From Streptomyces sp. NRRL WC-3618 (GTDB lineage: Bacteria; Actinomycetota; Actinomycetes; Streptomycetales; Streptomycetaceae), in contig NZ_LGDW01000073.1 of assembly GCF_001280005.1 (NCBI RefSeq), positions 27,013 through 91,012 on the forward strand: 64,000 nt of DNA. The letters run 5' to 3'. The notes beneath the pieces were generated by a model, which was not told the origin of the DNA, made no database searches, and saw nothing but the letters and a program-made list of their open reading frames with translations. Positions 16,153 through 24,743 of this stretch are shown here, one piece after another. The stretch's first letter is position 1. Every line of letters starts with the position of its first letter. Both the position numbers and the translations under genes were made by a program.

Positions 16153-18458
16153 GGCGTCGTCACCACCGCCGCCTGCGGGCGGATCGGGAGCCGGTTCACC
16201 GGGCGGCCCGTCGCCGCGCGTACCGCCGAGGCGATGGCGGCCGGTGACGTCACCACCGGTACCGCGCTCGCCGCCTTCGCGCCGAACGGGGCGACCACGT
16301 CCCGTTCCTCGACCAGCTTGACGATGCGGATGTCCGGGGCGTCCAGGGCGGTGGGGAGGGCGTAGCCCGTGAGGTCGGGGTGGCGGATCAGCCCGCGCGC
16401 GGAGCGCAGGTTCTCCGTGAGCGCGATGCCGACGCCCTGGGTGACGCCCGCCTCGATCCGGGCCGCCAGCTGGGCCGGGTTGAGGACTCGGCCGACGTCC
16501 TGGGCGAGCGCCACCTCCACCACGCGTACCGAACCCAGTTCGATGTCGACGTCCACCACCGCGCGGATCGCGCAGAAGGCGAGGCCCACGAAGGCGTCGC
16601 CCTGGCCCGCCTCGTCGAGGGGTTCCGTCGGGTGGGGGCGGCACTGGGCCGTGGCCCACAGTTCCTTGCCGTCCATCGCCTCCGTCACCGTGGTCGACAG
16701 GACACCGTCGTACGAGGTGATCTTGCCGTCGATGATCTGGAGCAGCTCCGTGGACATGCCGAACTTGTGTGCCAGGGGCTGGAGGAGCTGGGTGCGGACC
16801 ATCTTCGCGGCCCGCTCCACCGCGCCGCCCGACACCCAGGTGTGGCGGCCTCGGGCGCCCGGGCCGGCCGGGGGCTGGTCGGTGTCGACGGGGGCCACGT
16901 GGACCTCGTCGATGCCCAGCGTCTCCTGGACGATCTGGCGGGCCAGGGTGGTGAAGCCCTGGCCTGTTTCCACCGCCGCGCACAGGACCGTGGCGATGCC
17001 GTCGTGGACCTTGACGGTGGCCGTCGAGACCTCGTCCGCGCCCTCGGCGCCGAGCATGTGGACCATGCCCAGGCCGTAGCCGACGCCACGGCGGACAGCG
17101 CCCGGTTCACCGGCGCCCTCGGGGCCGCCGGGAAGCAGCCACTCGTCCTCGGGAGTGTCCTTGGGGAGCGCCGGGAGCGGGAAGTCGCGTACCGCCTGGA
17201 GGAGTTCGGCGACCGGCGCCGGGCAGGTGACGGACTGGCCGGTGGGCAGTACGTCACCGGTGGCCATCGCGTTGCGCAGGCGCAGCTCGGCCGGGTCGAC
17301 GCCCAGTTTCTTCGCGAGCTTGTCCATCTGGGCCTCGTAGGCCGCGCAGACCTGCATCGCGCCCTCGCCGCGCACATGGCCGGAGGGGGGGTTGTTGGTG
17401 CGGACGGCCCAGCCCTCGATGAAGGCGTTGGGGACGACGTACGGGCCGCAGGCGAAGGAGACGGCCGCCGCGAGGGTCTCCCCCGAGGTGTCCGCGTACG
17501 CGCCCGCGTCGAGCAGGATCTGCGCCTCGACCTTCACCAGCTTGCCGTCGGTGTCCGCGTGGTGGCGGTAGCGCAGGAGGGTGGGATGTCTGTGGACGTG
17601 GCCGAGGAAGGACTCCTCGCGGGTCGCCGTCAGCTTCACCGGGCAGCCGGTCTTCAGCGCCAGCAGGCCCAGCGGGAGCTGGAAGCCCTGGTCCTCGCGG
17701 TCGGCGGTGGCGCCGGGGACTCCGGTGACGACCACTTTCACCCGCTCCGGCTCCAGGCCGTAACAGGCGGCGGCGGCGTCGCGGTCGGCGTGCGGGTCGG
17801 TGGAGGCGACATACAGCTCCACGCCGCCGTCGGGGCGCGGTACCGCGAGGCCCGCCTCGGCGCCGATGGGGGCCGGGTCCTGGCGGCCGATGCGGTAGAG
17901 GCCCTCCACGACGATCTCGCCGAGCGCGTCCGGGTCGCCGTGGCGCAGCGGGATGTGCCGGATCAGGTTGCCGTCGGGGTGCAGTGCTTCGGCCTCGAAG
18001 GCCTGCTCGGGGTCGGTCACCGGGTCGAGCACCTCGTACTCGACGATGATGGCGGCGGCCGCCATCCGCGCGGTGTCCGGGTGGTCGGCGGCGACGGCGG
18101 CGATGGGTTCCCCGTGGTGGCGCACGACCTCTGAGGCGAACATCGGGCGGTCGGCTCTGCCGCGGCCGTGCAGTTCGGTCCCCGGCACATCCTCATGCGT
18201 GACGACGGCCCGTACGCCGGGCATCTCGCGCGCGTGGGCGGTGTCGATGGAGACGATGCGCGCGTGCGGGTGCGGTGAGCGCAGGACGGCGGCCCACAGC
18301 AGGCCCTCGGCCCACAGGTCGGCCGCGTACGGGAACGTGCCCTCCGTCTTCGCGCGCGCGTCGGCGGTCGGCAGCGACACGCCGAGGCCGTGCGGGAGCG
18401 CCTCCGCGTCGGGGGCGACTTCCGCGGTGGTGGTCGCGGTGGCTGCTTCGTTGCTCAC
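16149..18458 (-). CDS. Xanthine dehydrogenase-family large (Mo-pterin) subunit, divergent
   Basis: A 769-residue CoxL/XdhA-like subunit with the ald_Xan_dh N-terminal domain (LPHGLGVSLPTADARAKTEG and VLRSPHPHARIVSID) and the Mo-binding domain. Conserved parts include VRGEGAMQ and VETGQGFTTLARQI. Two hallmark sites are altered: the GGFGG-type loop reads GATADRED, and the C-terminal GVGE that carries the catalytic base reads AKAASA, with Ala at residue 732. GTG 18458 overlaps the Fe-S gene stop. It is the last large subunit of the operon; the activity may be lost or changed. Confidence 0.88.
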   Translation of the reverse strand: MSNEAATATTTAEVAPDAEALPHGLGVSLPTADARAKTEGTFPYAADLWAEGLLWAAVLRSPHPHARIVSIDTAHAREMPGVRAVVTHEDVPGTELHGRGRADRPMFASEVVRHHGEPIAAVAADHPDTARMAAAAIIVEYEVLDPVTDPEQAFEAEALHPDGNLIRHIPLRHGDPDALGEIVVEGLYRIGRQDPAPIGAEAGLAVPRPDGGVELYVASTDPHADRDAAAACYGLEPERVKVVVTGVPGATADREDQGFQLPLGLLALKTGCPVKLTATREESFLGHVHRHPTLLRYRHHADTDGKLVKVEAQILLDAGAYADTSGETLAAAVSFACGPYVVPNAFIEGWAVRTNNPPSGHVRGEGAMQVCAAYEAQMDKLAKKLGVDPAELRLRNAMATGDVLPTGQSVTCPAPVAELLQAVRDFPLPALPKDTPEDEWLLPGGPEGAGEPGAVRRGVGYGLGMVHMLGAEGADEVSTATVKVHDGIATVLCAAVETGQGFTTLARQIVQETLGIDEVHVAPVDTDQPPAGPGARGRHTWVSGGAVERAAKMVRTQLLQPLAHKFGMSTELLQIIDGKITSYDGVLSTTVTEAMDGKELWATAQCRPHPTEPLDEAGQGDAFVGLAFCAIRAVVDVDIELGSVRVVEVALAQDVGRVLNPAQLAARIEAGVTQGVGIALTENLRSARGLIRHPDLTGYALPTALDAPDIRIVKLVEERDVVAPFGAKAASAVPVVTSPAAIASAVRAATGRPVNRLPIRPQAAVVTTP

Positions 18459-20146
18459 GTCTGGCCTCCGTCCTGGCCGTGAGTCTGGTCATACGCGTGC
18501 GAGTCGTGGTTGCGGGCGGGCTCGAAGCCCGGGGCGTCGAACGCGGAGGGGTGGACGCCGCCTCCGCCCGGTCCGGCCTGGTGCGGGATGCGTGCCTCGC
18601 CGTCCTCCCCGTCGGCGTCGGCGGCGTGCGCCTCGCGTCCGGCGACGACCTCGCGGACCGCTTCCAGGACGCCCCGGTATCCGGAGCAGCGGCACAGGTT
18701 GCCGCACAGGGCCTGGCGCGTCTCCAGTTCGGTCGGGGCGGGGTTGCCCTCCAGCAGGTCGTGCACGGTCATCGCCATCCCGGGGATGCAGAAACCGCAC
18801 TGCACGGCACCGCACTTGGCGAGCGCCCGCTGGACGTCCGAGGGCTGTCCGTCGGTGGCGAGGCCCTCGACGGTGCGCACCTCGCTGCCGGCGGCGGTGA
18901 CCGCGGGGACCAGGCAGGAGGCGACGAGCCGTCCGTCCACCTGGACGTTGCAGGCCCCGCACTCGCCCTGGGAGCAGCCGTCCTTGGCACCGGCGAGGCC
19001 GAGGCGCTCGCGCAGTACGTAGAGCAGCGACTCGCCGATCCAGGCGTCGGTGACGGGCCGGTCGGAGCTGTTGACGCGCAGCACGTAGGAGGCGAGGGGG
19101 TGTTCCTCGCCGAGCGGGCCGGGCGTGTCGTCGGCCGCCTCGGGCTCCCCGACCGGCTCAGCGACGGGCTCCTCGGCGGTCGCGATGGCACCGGATGCCT
19201 CACCGGCCGCGTCCGGCTCGCCCTCCACGGGCTGCTCAGCGGCCTCCGGCGCGGTTTCCGGACCGGAGGTCGGGTCGGGCTCCGTGGCGGCCTCTGCGGG
19301 GCCGTCAGGGGCCTCGGCGGGGTCGTGGACGACCGGGGCGGGGCCTTGATCCTCGTCGGCGACCGGAAGACGGGTTTCGGTGACGGAGTGACCGGAGACG
19401 TCGGCCGGGTGACCGGTCTCGTCGGCCGCGTGACCGGCGCCGCCCGTTTCGTGCGCGATTTCGGGCGCGTACGCCGTTCCCGCGCCCATCGTCCCGTCGG
19501 ACTCCGGCTCCTGCTCGGGTGCGGGCGCCCAGGCCTGGCCGGCCCCCTCCGTCGCCCAGGGGGCGGGCGCGCCGCCGGGGAGCGTGGCGGGCGGCGTGCC
19601 GCCCCACTGCTCGACCAGCGCCGAGGTACTGAACTCGCCCGATTCGTCCGGAAGGTCACCCCCGGCGACGGGGATCCGCCACTCGCCGGTCACCTCGCGG
19701 CCCGCGACACCGGGACCGGCGGCCTCGGGCCCACCGGTTCCCTGCTCGAAGGCCCACTGGCCGGTGGAGCTCTGGTCGTAGCTGAACGCGTCGTGCCGCG
19801 CGGCCTCCTGGAGCACGGCGTTCGGGTCCGGCCACTGGGCACCCTCGGGGTGCGGCGCCCAGGCGCCCGGGGTGCCGTCCTCGGTACCGGCGCCCGGCGC
19901 TGCCTCTATCCGTGGGGGCACGTACCCGTGGCCGGGCGCGGCCAGCGGACTGTCCACGGAGGTCAGGAGCGCGTCGATGCCCCCTTCGGGGAGCTTCACG
20001 AAGGCGGTGGCACCGTCGTCGTAGTCACCCTGGGGCAGCGGGTCCCAGCGGCCCCCGCCCCGGGGCGCGCCGTCTTCTGGCCGCCCCGATCGCTGCCCTC
20101 CGCGCGGGTCTTCGTAGTGGTCCTCGCCGTACTGGTCGTCGGTCAC
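18455..20146 (-). CDS. [2Fe-2S] subunit with 350-residue disordered N-terminal extension
   Basis: A 563-residue protein. Residues 351-505 are a standard CoxS/XdhC-like iron-sulphur subunit: Cys391, 396, 399 and 411 for the plant-type cluster (GCSQGECGACNVQ), and Cys450, 453, 485 and 487 for the second (QCGFCIPGM, CRCSGYRG). Before this lies about 350 residues of acidic Glu/Pro/Ala/Gly sequence without predicted fold; normal family members are about 160 long. GTG 20146 overlaps the FAD-subunit stop (GTGA) with GGAGG upstream. A 50-residue His/Gly-rich tail ends the protein. The extension may tether or recruit a partner. Confidence 0.9.
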   Translation of the reverse strand: MTDDQYGEDHYEDPRGGQRSGRPEDGAPRGGGRWDPLPQGDYDDGATAFVKLPEGGIDALLTSVDSPLAAPGHGYVPPRIEAAPGAGTEDGTPGAWAPHPEGAQWPDPNAVLQEAARHDAFSYDQSSTGQWAFEQGTGGPEAAGPGVAGREVTGEWRIPVAGGDLPDESGEFSTSALVEQWGGTPPATLPGGAPAPWATEGAGQAWAPAPEQEPESDGTMGAGTAYAPEIAHETGGAGHAADETGHPADVSGHSVTETRLPVADEDQGPAPVVHDPAEAPDGPAEAATEPDPTSGPETAPEAAEQPVEGEPDAAGEASGAIATAEEPVAEPVGEPEAADDTPGPLGEEHPLASYVLRVNSSDRPVTDAWIGESLLYVLRERLGLAGAKDGCSQGECGACNVQVDGRLVASCLVPAVTAAGSEVRTVEGLATDGQPSDVQRALAKCGAVQCGFCIPGMAMTVHDLLEGNPAPTELETRQALCGNLCRCSGYRGVLEAVREVVAGREAHAADADGEDGEARIPHQAGPGGGGVHPSAFDAPGFEPARNHDSHAYDQTHGQDGGQT

Positions 20147-21036
20147 GACAGGGCCCTCCCCAGTGCTCGCCGGGCCAGCGCGGCGACAGTGCGCCGCAGA
20201 TGCATCACAGCGGGCGGAAGCGGTGGTACGGAGCCGTCCTCGGCCGGGGCCGGGTCGGGAATGCAGGCAGCCGCGACGTACTCGCCGAAGGCACCCAGTG
20301 CCTCCGGGACGATCGTGCGGTTGTTGTCCCAGTCGATGAGCCGGGCGACCCACTGCTCGGCGTCCAGGGGGCGCAGCGGCATCGGCGCTATGGCGCCCAC
20401 GGCGCACCTGACTCCGCGCCGGGCGGGGTCGAGGACGAGCGCGACGGACGCGAGGGCGCGCCCGGGACCGGTGCGCCCGGTCGCCTTCAGGAAGACCTGG
20501 GGGGCGTGCAGCAGGGGCACGCGCACGAAACCGATGAGTTCACCGGCGCGCAGCATTTCCACCCCGGCCAGCAGGTGCGACACGGGGATCTCGCGGCGGG
20601 CGCCGCCGGCGCCCGCGATGATGAGCGTCGCCTCCAGGGCGGCCAGCACGGGAAGCGCGTCCCCCGTGGGGGCGGCCGTGGCGATGTTGCCGCCCAGGGT
20701 GCCCGCGTTGCGGATCTGCGGGGGGCCCGCGGCACGCGCGGAGGCGGCCAGGGCCGGGATCAGGGCGGCGAAGTCGGGTCGGCCCATCCGCGCGTGGGTG
20801 AGGCCGGCGCCGAGCAGGGCGTGGCCGTCCTGGTACTGCCAGCCGCGGATCTCGCTGATCCGACCGAGGCCGACGAGTGCGGCGGGTCTGAGCTGCCCCG
20901 AGTTGACGGTGGCCATGAGGTCGGTGCCGCCCGCCACGGGGACGGCGGCCGGCATGGCGGCGAGTGCCGCGACGGCCTCGTCCAGCGTGGAGGGCAGCGT
21001 CACGGCCTGCGCCGCCTGCGGTGCGTGCGTGGTCAA
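20143..21036 (-). CDS. FAD-binding medium subunit (CoxM-like)
   Basis: A 297-residue flavin subunit passing electrons from the Fe-S subunit. The FAD motifs are PVAGGTDLMATVNSGQ near the N-terminus and RNAGTLGGNIATAAPTGD in the middle, with a CO_deh_flav_C domain after it. The start is probably TTG 21036 (LTTHAPQAAQAV), with GGGAAGGGG about ten bases upstream; GTG 21063 is an alternative, and the frame stays open to 21348. It is the first gene of the FAD/Fe-S/Mo/peptide operon, all joined by 4-base overlaps. Confidence 0.88.
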   Translation of the reverse strand: MTTHAPQAAQAVTLPSTLDEAVAALAAMPAAVPVAGGTDLMATVNSGQLRPAALVGLGRISEIRGWQYQDGHALLGAGLTHARMGRPDFAALIPALAASARAAGPPQIRNAGTLGGNIATAAPTGDALPVLAALEATLIIAGAGGARREIPVSHLLAGVEMLRAGELIGFVRVPLLHAPQVFLKATGRTGPGRALASVALVLDPARRGVRCAVGAIAPMPLRPLDAEQWVARLIDWDNNRTIVPEALGAFGEYVAAACIPDPAPAEDGSVPPLPPAVMHLRRTVAALARRALGRALS

Positions 21037-21127
21037 ACCGGCTGCCCCTTCCCGCTGCCCCACCTGGTCCCGCCTGTGCTGCCGTACGGTACGTGCTGAC
21101 AGGGCGGACGTGGCAACTCTGGCACAT

Positions 21128-21137
21128 TCTCGCGAGA
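21128..21137. promoter_or_regulatory. Perfect TCTCGCGAGA palindrome upstream of the molybdoenzyme-like operon
   Basis: A 10-base perfect palindrome about 90 bases before the FAD-subunit start, in the 233-base region that must carry the operon promoter. It could be an operator; nothing ties it to a particular regulator. Confidence 0.35.
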
Positions 21138-21269
21138 CCCGAACGCCGGGGTCCGCTAGGAGGCATTCGCACCTCTCATCGGCGAGATGGTCCGTTTTGA
21201 TACGACATCTCCGAGCGATCCCGATTAGGGCCGACAAGCGACAGTTGAGAACATTTTGACCACTGAGCC

Positions 21270-22940
21270 TCACACGTTCGGCGGAGGCCCCTCGATCGGG
21301 CGCCCGAGGCTGCCGGTCATCCCTTCCGGAGCCGGCCGCCGCTGCCACGGACGCGGCCCCGCGGGCGGCCGGTAACCGACGCCGAGGGCGTCAAGTCGCC
21401 CGTAATGGGCGGTCATCCGGCGTTCGAAGTCGGCGAAGTCCCGTGCGGCGGGCGTCGGCAGGGCGCTCCACGCGACCTCGGCGAAGGCGGCCAGGCGCGG
21501 GAAGGCCTGGTAGTCCACGCGCGCGGTGTCCTCCATCACCTCGGTCCACAGATTGGCCTGGGCACCGAGAACGTGTCGCGCCTCCTCGGGGCCCAACTCC
21601 GGTGGAACCGGCTCGAAGCGGAAGACATCCTCAAGGGTGCGGACGTACCCGATGGGGAACGGTTCGTCGGGGCCGCCATGCTGACGGTGGTCCAGATACA
21701 CCTGCTGCTCGGGGCACATGACGACGTCGTGTCCCGCGCGCGCGGCCGTGATGCCGCCCGCGTAACCGCGCCAGGAGGAGACGGCGGCGCCGGGTGCGAG
21801 CCCGCCCTCCAGGATCTCGTCCCAGCCGATGAGCCGGCGCCCGCGCGCGGAGAGCCACGTGTCGAAGTGTCCGATGAACCACGACTGCAGGCCGTCCTCG
21901 TCGGGGAGCCCGAGCTCCTGGATGCGGGCCCGCGCGGCGGGCGAGCGCCGCCACTGGTCCTTGGGACACTCGTCGCCGCCGACGTGAATGAACTCACCCG
22001 GGAACAGGCCGAGGAGTTCCTCGAAGACGCCCTCGTAGAAGCGCAGGGTGTTGTCAGTGGGGGCGAGTACGTTCGGGTTGATGCCCCAGGTGTCCCAGAC
22101 GGAGAGGGAGGTCGTGTCGATGACGTCTGTGTTGCCGAGTTCCGGATACGCGGCGATGGCGGCCTGCGAGTGCCCGGGTACGTCGATCTCGGGGACGACG
22201 CTGATATGCCGCTCGGCGGCGTAGGCGACGATCTCGCGGATGTCGTCCTGGGTGTAGAAACCGCCGTGCGGCTTCTGCTCCCACAGCGGTGAGGCACGGT
22301 GGCCGAATTTCGTGCGGGCCCGCCAGGAGCCGACCTCGGTCAGCTTCGGGTAACGCTTGATCTCGACGCGCCAGCCCTGGTCGTCCGTCAGGTGGAAGTG
22401 GAAGACGTTGAGTTTGTGCGCCGCCATCAGGTCCAGGTAGCGCAGGACGCCCTCCTTGGACATGAAGTGCCGGGCCACGTCGAGCATGAGGCCACGCCAG
22501 CGGAAACGGGGACGGTCCTCGACGGTGACGTGGGGCACGGCCCAGGCACGTTCGCGGTCGAGCGGGGCCTTGCGGAACGCGTCGGCGCCGAGCAGCTGCC
22601 GAAGGGTCTGGGCGCCCCAGAAGACGCCGGCCGCGCTGCCGCCCTCGATGAGGACGCCGGACGGGTCGCTGACGAGGCGGTACTCCTCGGGGGCGAGCCC
22701 GGGGTCGAGCTGGAGCCCGATGCCGTCGCCGTCGGTGTCTTCGAGTTCCCGCCCCTCGCTCAGCGGCAGGCCGGTGGCCTGCCAGAGGGCGGTGCGCAGC
22801 CAGCGACCGACGCCCTGCGCCCCGGTGTCGGCGTAGATCCTGGAGTGCGCGGTCAGCCGTACCTCCCCGGAACCCGCGACGACGACGCGGGGCGCGGGAA
22901 TGAGATCCGTCATTGCTGTCACGTCAGTCACGTCCGTCAT
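21270..22940 (-). CDS. Beta-N-acetylhexosaminidase (GH20), cytoplasmic
   Basis: A 556-residue glycoside hydrolase of family 20 that removes terminal GlcNAc or GalNAc. The N-terminal GH20b domain precedes the barrel; the catalytic pair Asp323-Glu324 is in FIHVGGDECPKDQW. Other family segments are RFRWRGLMLDVARHF, NVFHFHLTDDQGWR and VVPEIDVPGHSQA. No signal peptide, so it acts on imported chitobiose or similar sugars. ATG 22940 starts just after the permease stop. It is the last gene of the sugar-import operon, which supplies its substrate. Confidence 0.95.
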   Translation of the reverse strand: MTDVTDVTAMTDLIPAPRVVVAGSGEVRLTAHSRIYADTGAQGVGRWLRTALWQATGLPLSEGRELEDTDGDGIGLQLDPGLAPEEYRLVSDPSGVLIEGGSAAGVFWGAQTLRQLLGADAFRKAPLDRERAWAVPHVTVEDRPRFRWRGLMLDVARHFMSKEGVLRYLDLMAAHKLNVFHFHLTDDQGWRVEIKRYPKLTEVGSWRARTKFGHRASPLWEQKPHGGFYTQDDIREIVAYAAERHISVVPEIDVPGHSQAAIAAYPELGNTDVIDTTSLSVWDTWGINPNVLAPTDNTLRFYEGVFEELLGLFPGEFIHVGGDECPKDQWRRSPAARARIQELGLPDEDGLQSWFIGHFDTWLSARGRRLIGWDEILEGGLAPGAAVSSWRGYAGGITAARAGHDVVMCPEQQVYLDHRQHGGPDEPFPIGYVRTLEDVFRFEPVPPELGPEEARHVLGAQANLWTEVMEDTARVDYQAFPRLAAFAEVAWSALPTPAARDFADFERRMTAHYGRLDALGVGYRPPAGPRPWQRRPAPEGMTGSLGRPIEGPPPNV

Positions 22941-22941
22941 G

Positions 22942-23793
22942 TCAGTCCTTGACCGCTCCACCGAGCCCCGACACGAGTCGGCGCTGTACGAGTACGAAGA
23001 ACACCAGGACCGGAATCGTCATCACCGTGGAGGCGGCCATCACGCCTCCCCAGTCCGGGTCGTCGGGCTTGTAGAAGACCAGCAGGGCCATCGGCAGCGT
23101 CGACTGGGAGGTGTCACTGATGATGAACGACTTGGCGAACAGGAAGTCGTTCCAGGCCGAGATGAAGGAGAACACGCTGGTGGCCACCAGTCCCGGGAAG
23201 ACCAGCGGGAAAAGGATCTGCCACAGGAATCGCGACCGGCTCGCCCCGTCGATGTACGCGGCCTCTTCCAGCGCCTCCGGAACCGCCTTCACAAAACCCC
23301 GCAGCATCCAGATCGCGAAGGGCAGCGAGAAGGCGATGTGCGGCAGGATCAGGGCGCCCAGTGTGTTCAGCTGCCCGAAGTCCCGCATGAGGAAGAACAG
23401 CGGGATCGTGAGCGCCTCCACGGGCACCATCTGGGCCACCAAGAACATGATCAGCAGGGTGGTCCGGAATCGGAACCGGAATCGGGTCACGGCGGTCGCC
23501 GCGAGAAACGCGATCAGCGCCGAGACGACGACCACGGAGCAGGCGACCACAAGGCTGTTGAGAAAGTACCGGCCGAATTCCTGCTGCCCGAAGACCCGCC
23601 GGAAGGAGTCCAGGGACGGGTCGAGCGTCCAGGGGCGCGGCTCGGTCGACTGGATCTCGCCGGCCGGTTTGAAGGCGCCGAGCACCATCCAGTAGAGGGG
23701 GAAGGCGACGACGGCCGCGATCAGCAGCGCCGACACCTCGGCCGCCAGCCGCCACGGGCGCCGGACGAGCCGGTGGACGACGTTGCCGGACAT
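22942..23793 (-). CDS. Sugar ABC permease (MsmG/NgcG-like)
   Basis: A 283-residue inner-membrane permease of the carbohydrate CUT1 family with six hydrophobic segments. The EAA motif is EALEEAAYIDGASRSRFLWQILFPL. ATG 23793 has GGAGG seven bases upstream, while GTG 23796 is closer to it, so ATG is preferred. It overlaps the other permease's stop and precedes the hexosaminidase. With the lipoprotein and partner permease it imports an amino sugar, inferred from the GH20 gene; the shared ATPase (MsiK-like) is not in the window. Confidence 0.92.
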   Translation of the reverse strand: MSGNVVHRLVRRPWRLAAEVSALLIAAVVAFPLYWMVLGAFKPAGEIQSTEPRPWTLDPSLDSFRRVFGQQEFGRYFLNSLVVACSVVVVSALIAFLAATAVTRFRFRFRTTLLIMFLVAQMVPVEALTIPLFFLMRDFGQLNTLGALILPHIAFSLPFAIWMLRGFVKAVPEALEEAAYIDGASRSRFLWQILFPLVFPGLVATSVFSFISAWNDFLFAKSFIISDTSQSTLPMALLVFYKPDDPDWGGVMAASTVMTIPVLVFFVLVQRRLVSGLGGAVKD

Positions 23794-24743
23794 CACAGTT
23801 CCTCCCCCTGCCTACGCAGCAGCCGCAGGTACGCCAGGGTCACGGCGAGCAGGATCAGCAGCATCACGACTCCGATCGCCGAGCCGAGGCTGTACTGGGA
23901 GGAGGCGAAGGCCTGTTGGTAGGCGTACACGTTGAGGGTGAGGTTCTGGCCGGCGATGCCGCCGCCGTTCGTCATCACGTAGATCTGGGTGAAGACCTTG
24001 AAGTCCCAGATGACCGACTGGATGGTGACGACCACCAGGATCGGGCGGAGCATCGGCGCCAGCACCGAGCGCCAGATACGCAGTTGGGACGCGCCGTCGA
24101 GAGCCGCCGCCTCCAGCACTTCCGCCGGTACGGCACGGATGCCCGCGTACACCGTGACCATCACGAACGGGAAGGAGCACCACACCACTTCGAGCAGGAC
24201 GAGGAGGAAGGCGCTGAGCCGGCCGTACGTCCATGAGTGGTCGCCGAGGCCCAGCACCCGGTTGACCGGGCCGAAGTCGGGGTCGAAGAGGAACAGCCAG
24301 ACCGTGGAACCGGTGACCGCGGGTGTCGCCCACGCGCCGAGCGCCGCCAGCATCAACGCGAGGCGGGGCAGAGCGCGAACCCGGGTGAGCAGCACGGCGA
24401 GGGCGCAGCCGACGGTGAGGGTGGAGACCACACAGCCCGCCGCGAAGAGGACCGTCGCCAGCAGCACCTGCCAGAACTGCCGGTCGGAGAAGATCTCCCG
24501 GTAGTTGGCGAACCCTTCGAAGGTGGTCGGCTCTCCCCCACTTACCTGAGCCTGGGTGTAGTGAAAGACCGAGATCAACCCGAGCTGATAGACCGGGTAG
24601 ACAAGCAGCCCCCCGAGGACCACAAGAGCAGGGGCAAGATAAAGCCAGGGGGCAACCAGACAGGGGCGCGAGGAACTGCGCGACAAGCCACGAACCCCCC
24701 GCACCCGCCGACGCTCCTCAACCACCGCCCTATTGGGCGTCAC
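23793..24743 (-). CDS. Sugar ABC permease (MsmF-like)
   Basis: A 316-residue permease, partner of the MsmG-like one. Six hydrophobic helices begin at about residue 30 (LVAPWLYLAPALVVLGGLLV). The EAA loop is EVLEAAALDGASQLRIWRSVLAPML. GTG 24743 overlaps the lipoprotein stop by GTGA. The Arg/Ser-rich N-terminus includes a piece of a dispersed intergenic repeat (LSRSSSRPCL), which is unusual for a coding region. No good start lies between the repeat and the first helix, so the repeat is apparently translated. Confidence 0.9.
   Translation of the reverse strand: MTPNRAVVEERRRVRGVRGLSRSSSRPCLVAPWLYLAPALVVLGGLLVYPVYQLGLISVFHYTQAQVSGGEPTTFEGFANYREIFSDRQFWQVLLATVLFAAGCVVSTLTVGCALAVLLTRVRALPRLALMLAALGAWATPAVTGSTVWLFLFDPDFGPVNRVLGLGDHSWTYGRLSAFLLVLLEVVWCSFPFVMVTVYAGIRAVPAEVLEAAALDGASQLRIWRSVLAPMLRPILVVVTIQSVIWDFKVFTQIYVMTNGGGIAGQNLTLNVYAYQQAFASSQYSLGSAIGVVMLLILLAVTLAYLRLLRRQGEEL
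24662..24693. repeat. Copy of a dispersed palindromic repeat inside a permease gene
   Basis: Matches the family AGGGGCGCGGGGAACTGCG followed by CGACAAGCCACG seen in three intergenic places of the window, with G-to-A at one position. Here it lies inside the N-terminal codons of the MsmF-like gene. Confidence 0.75.
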
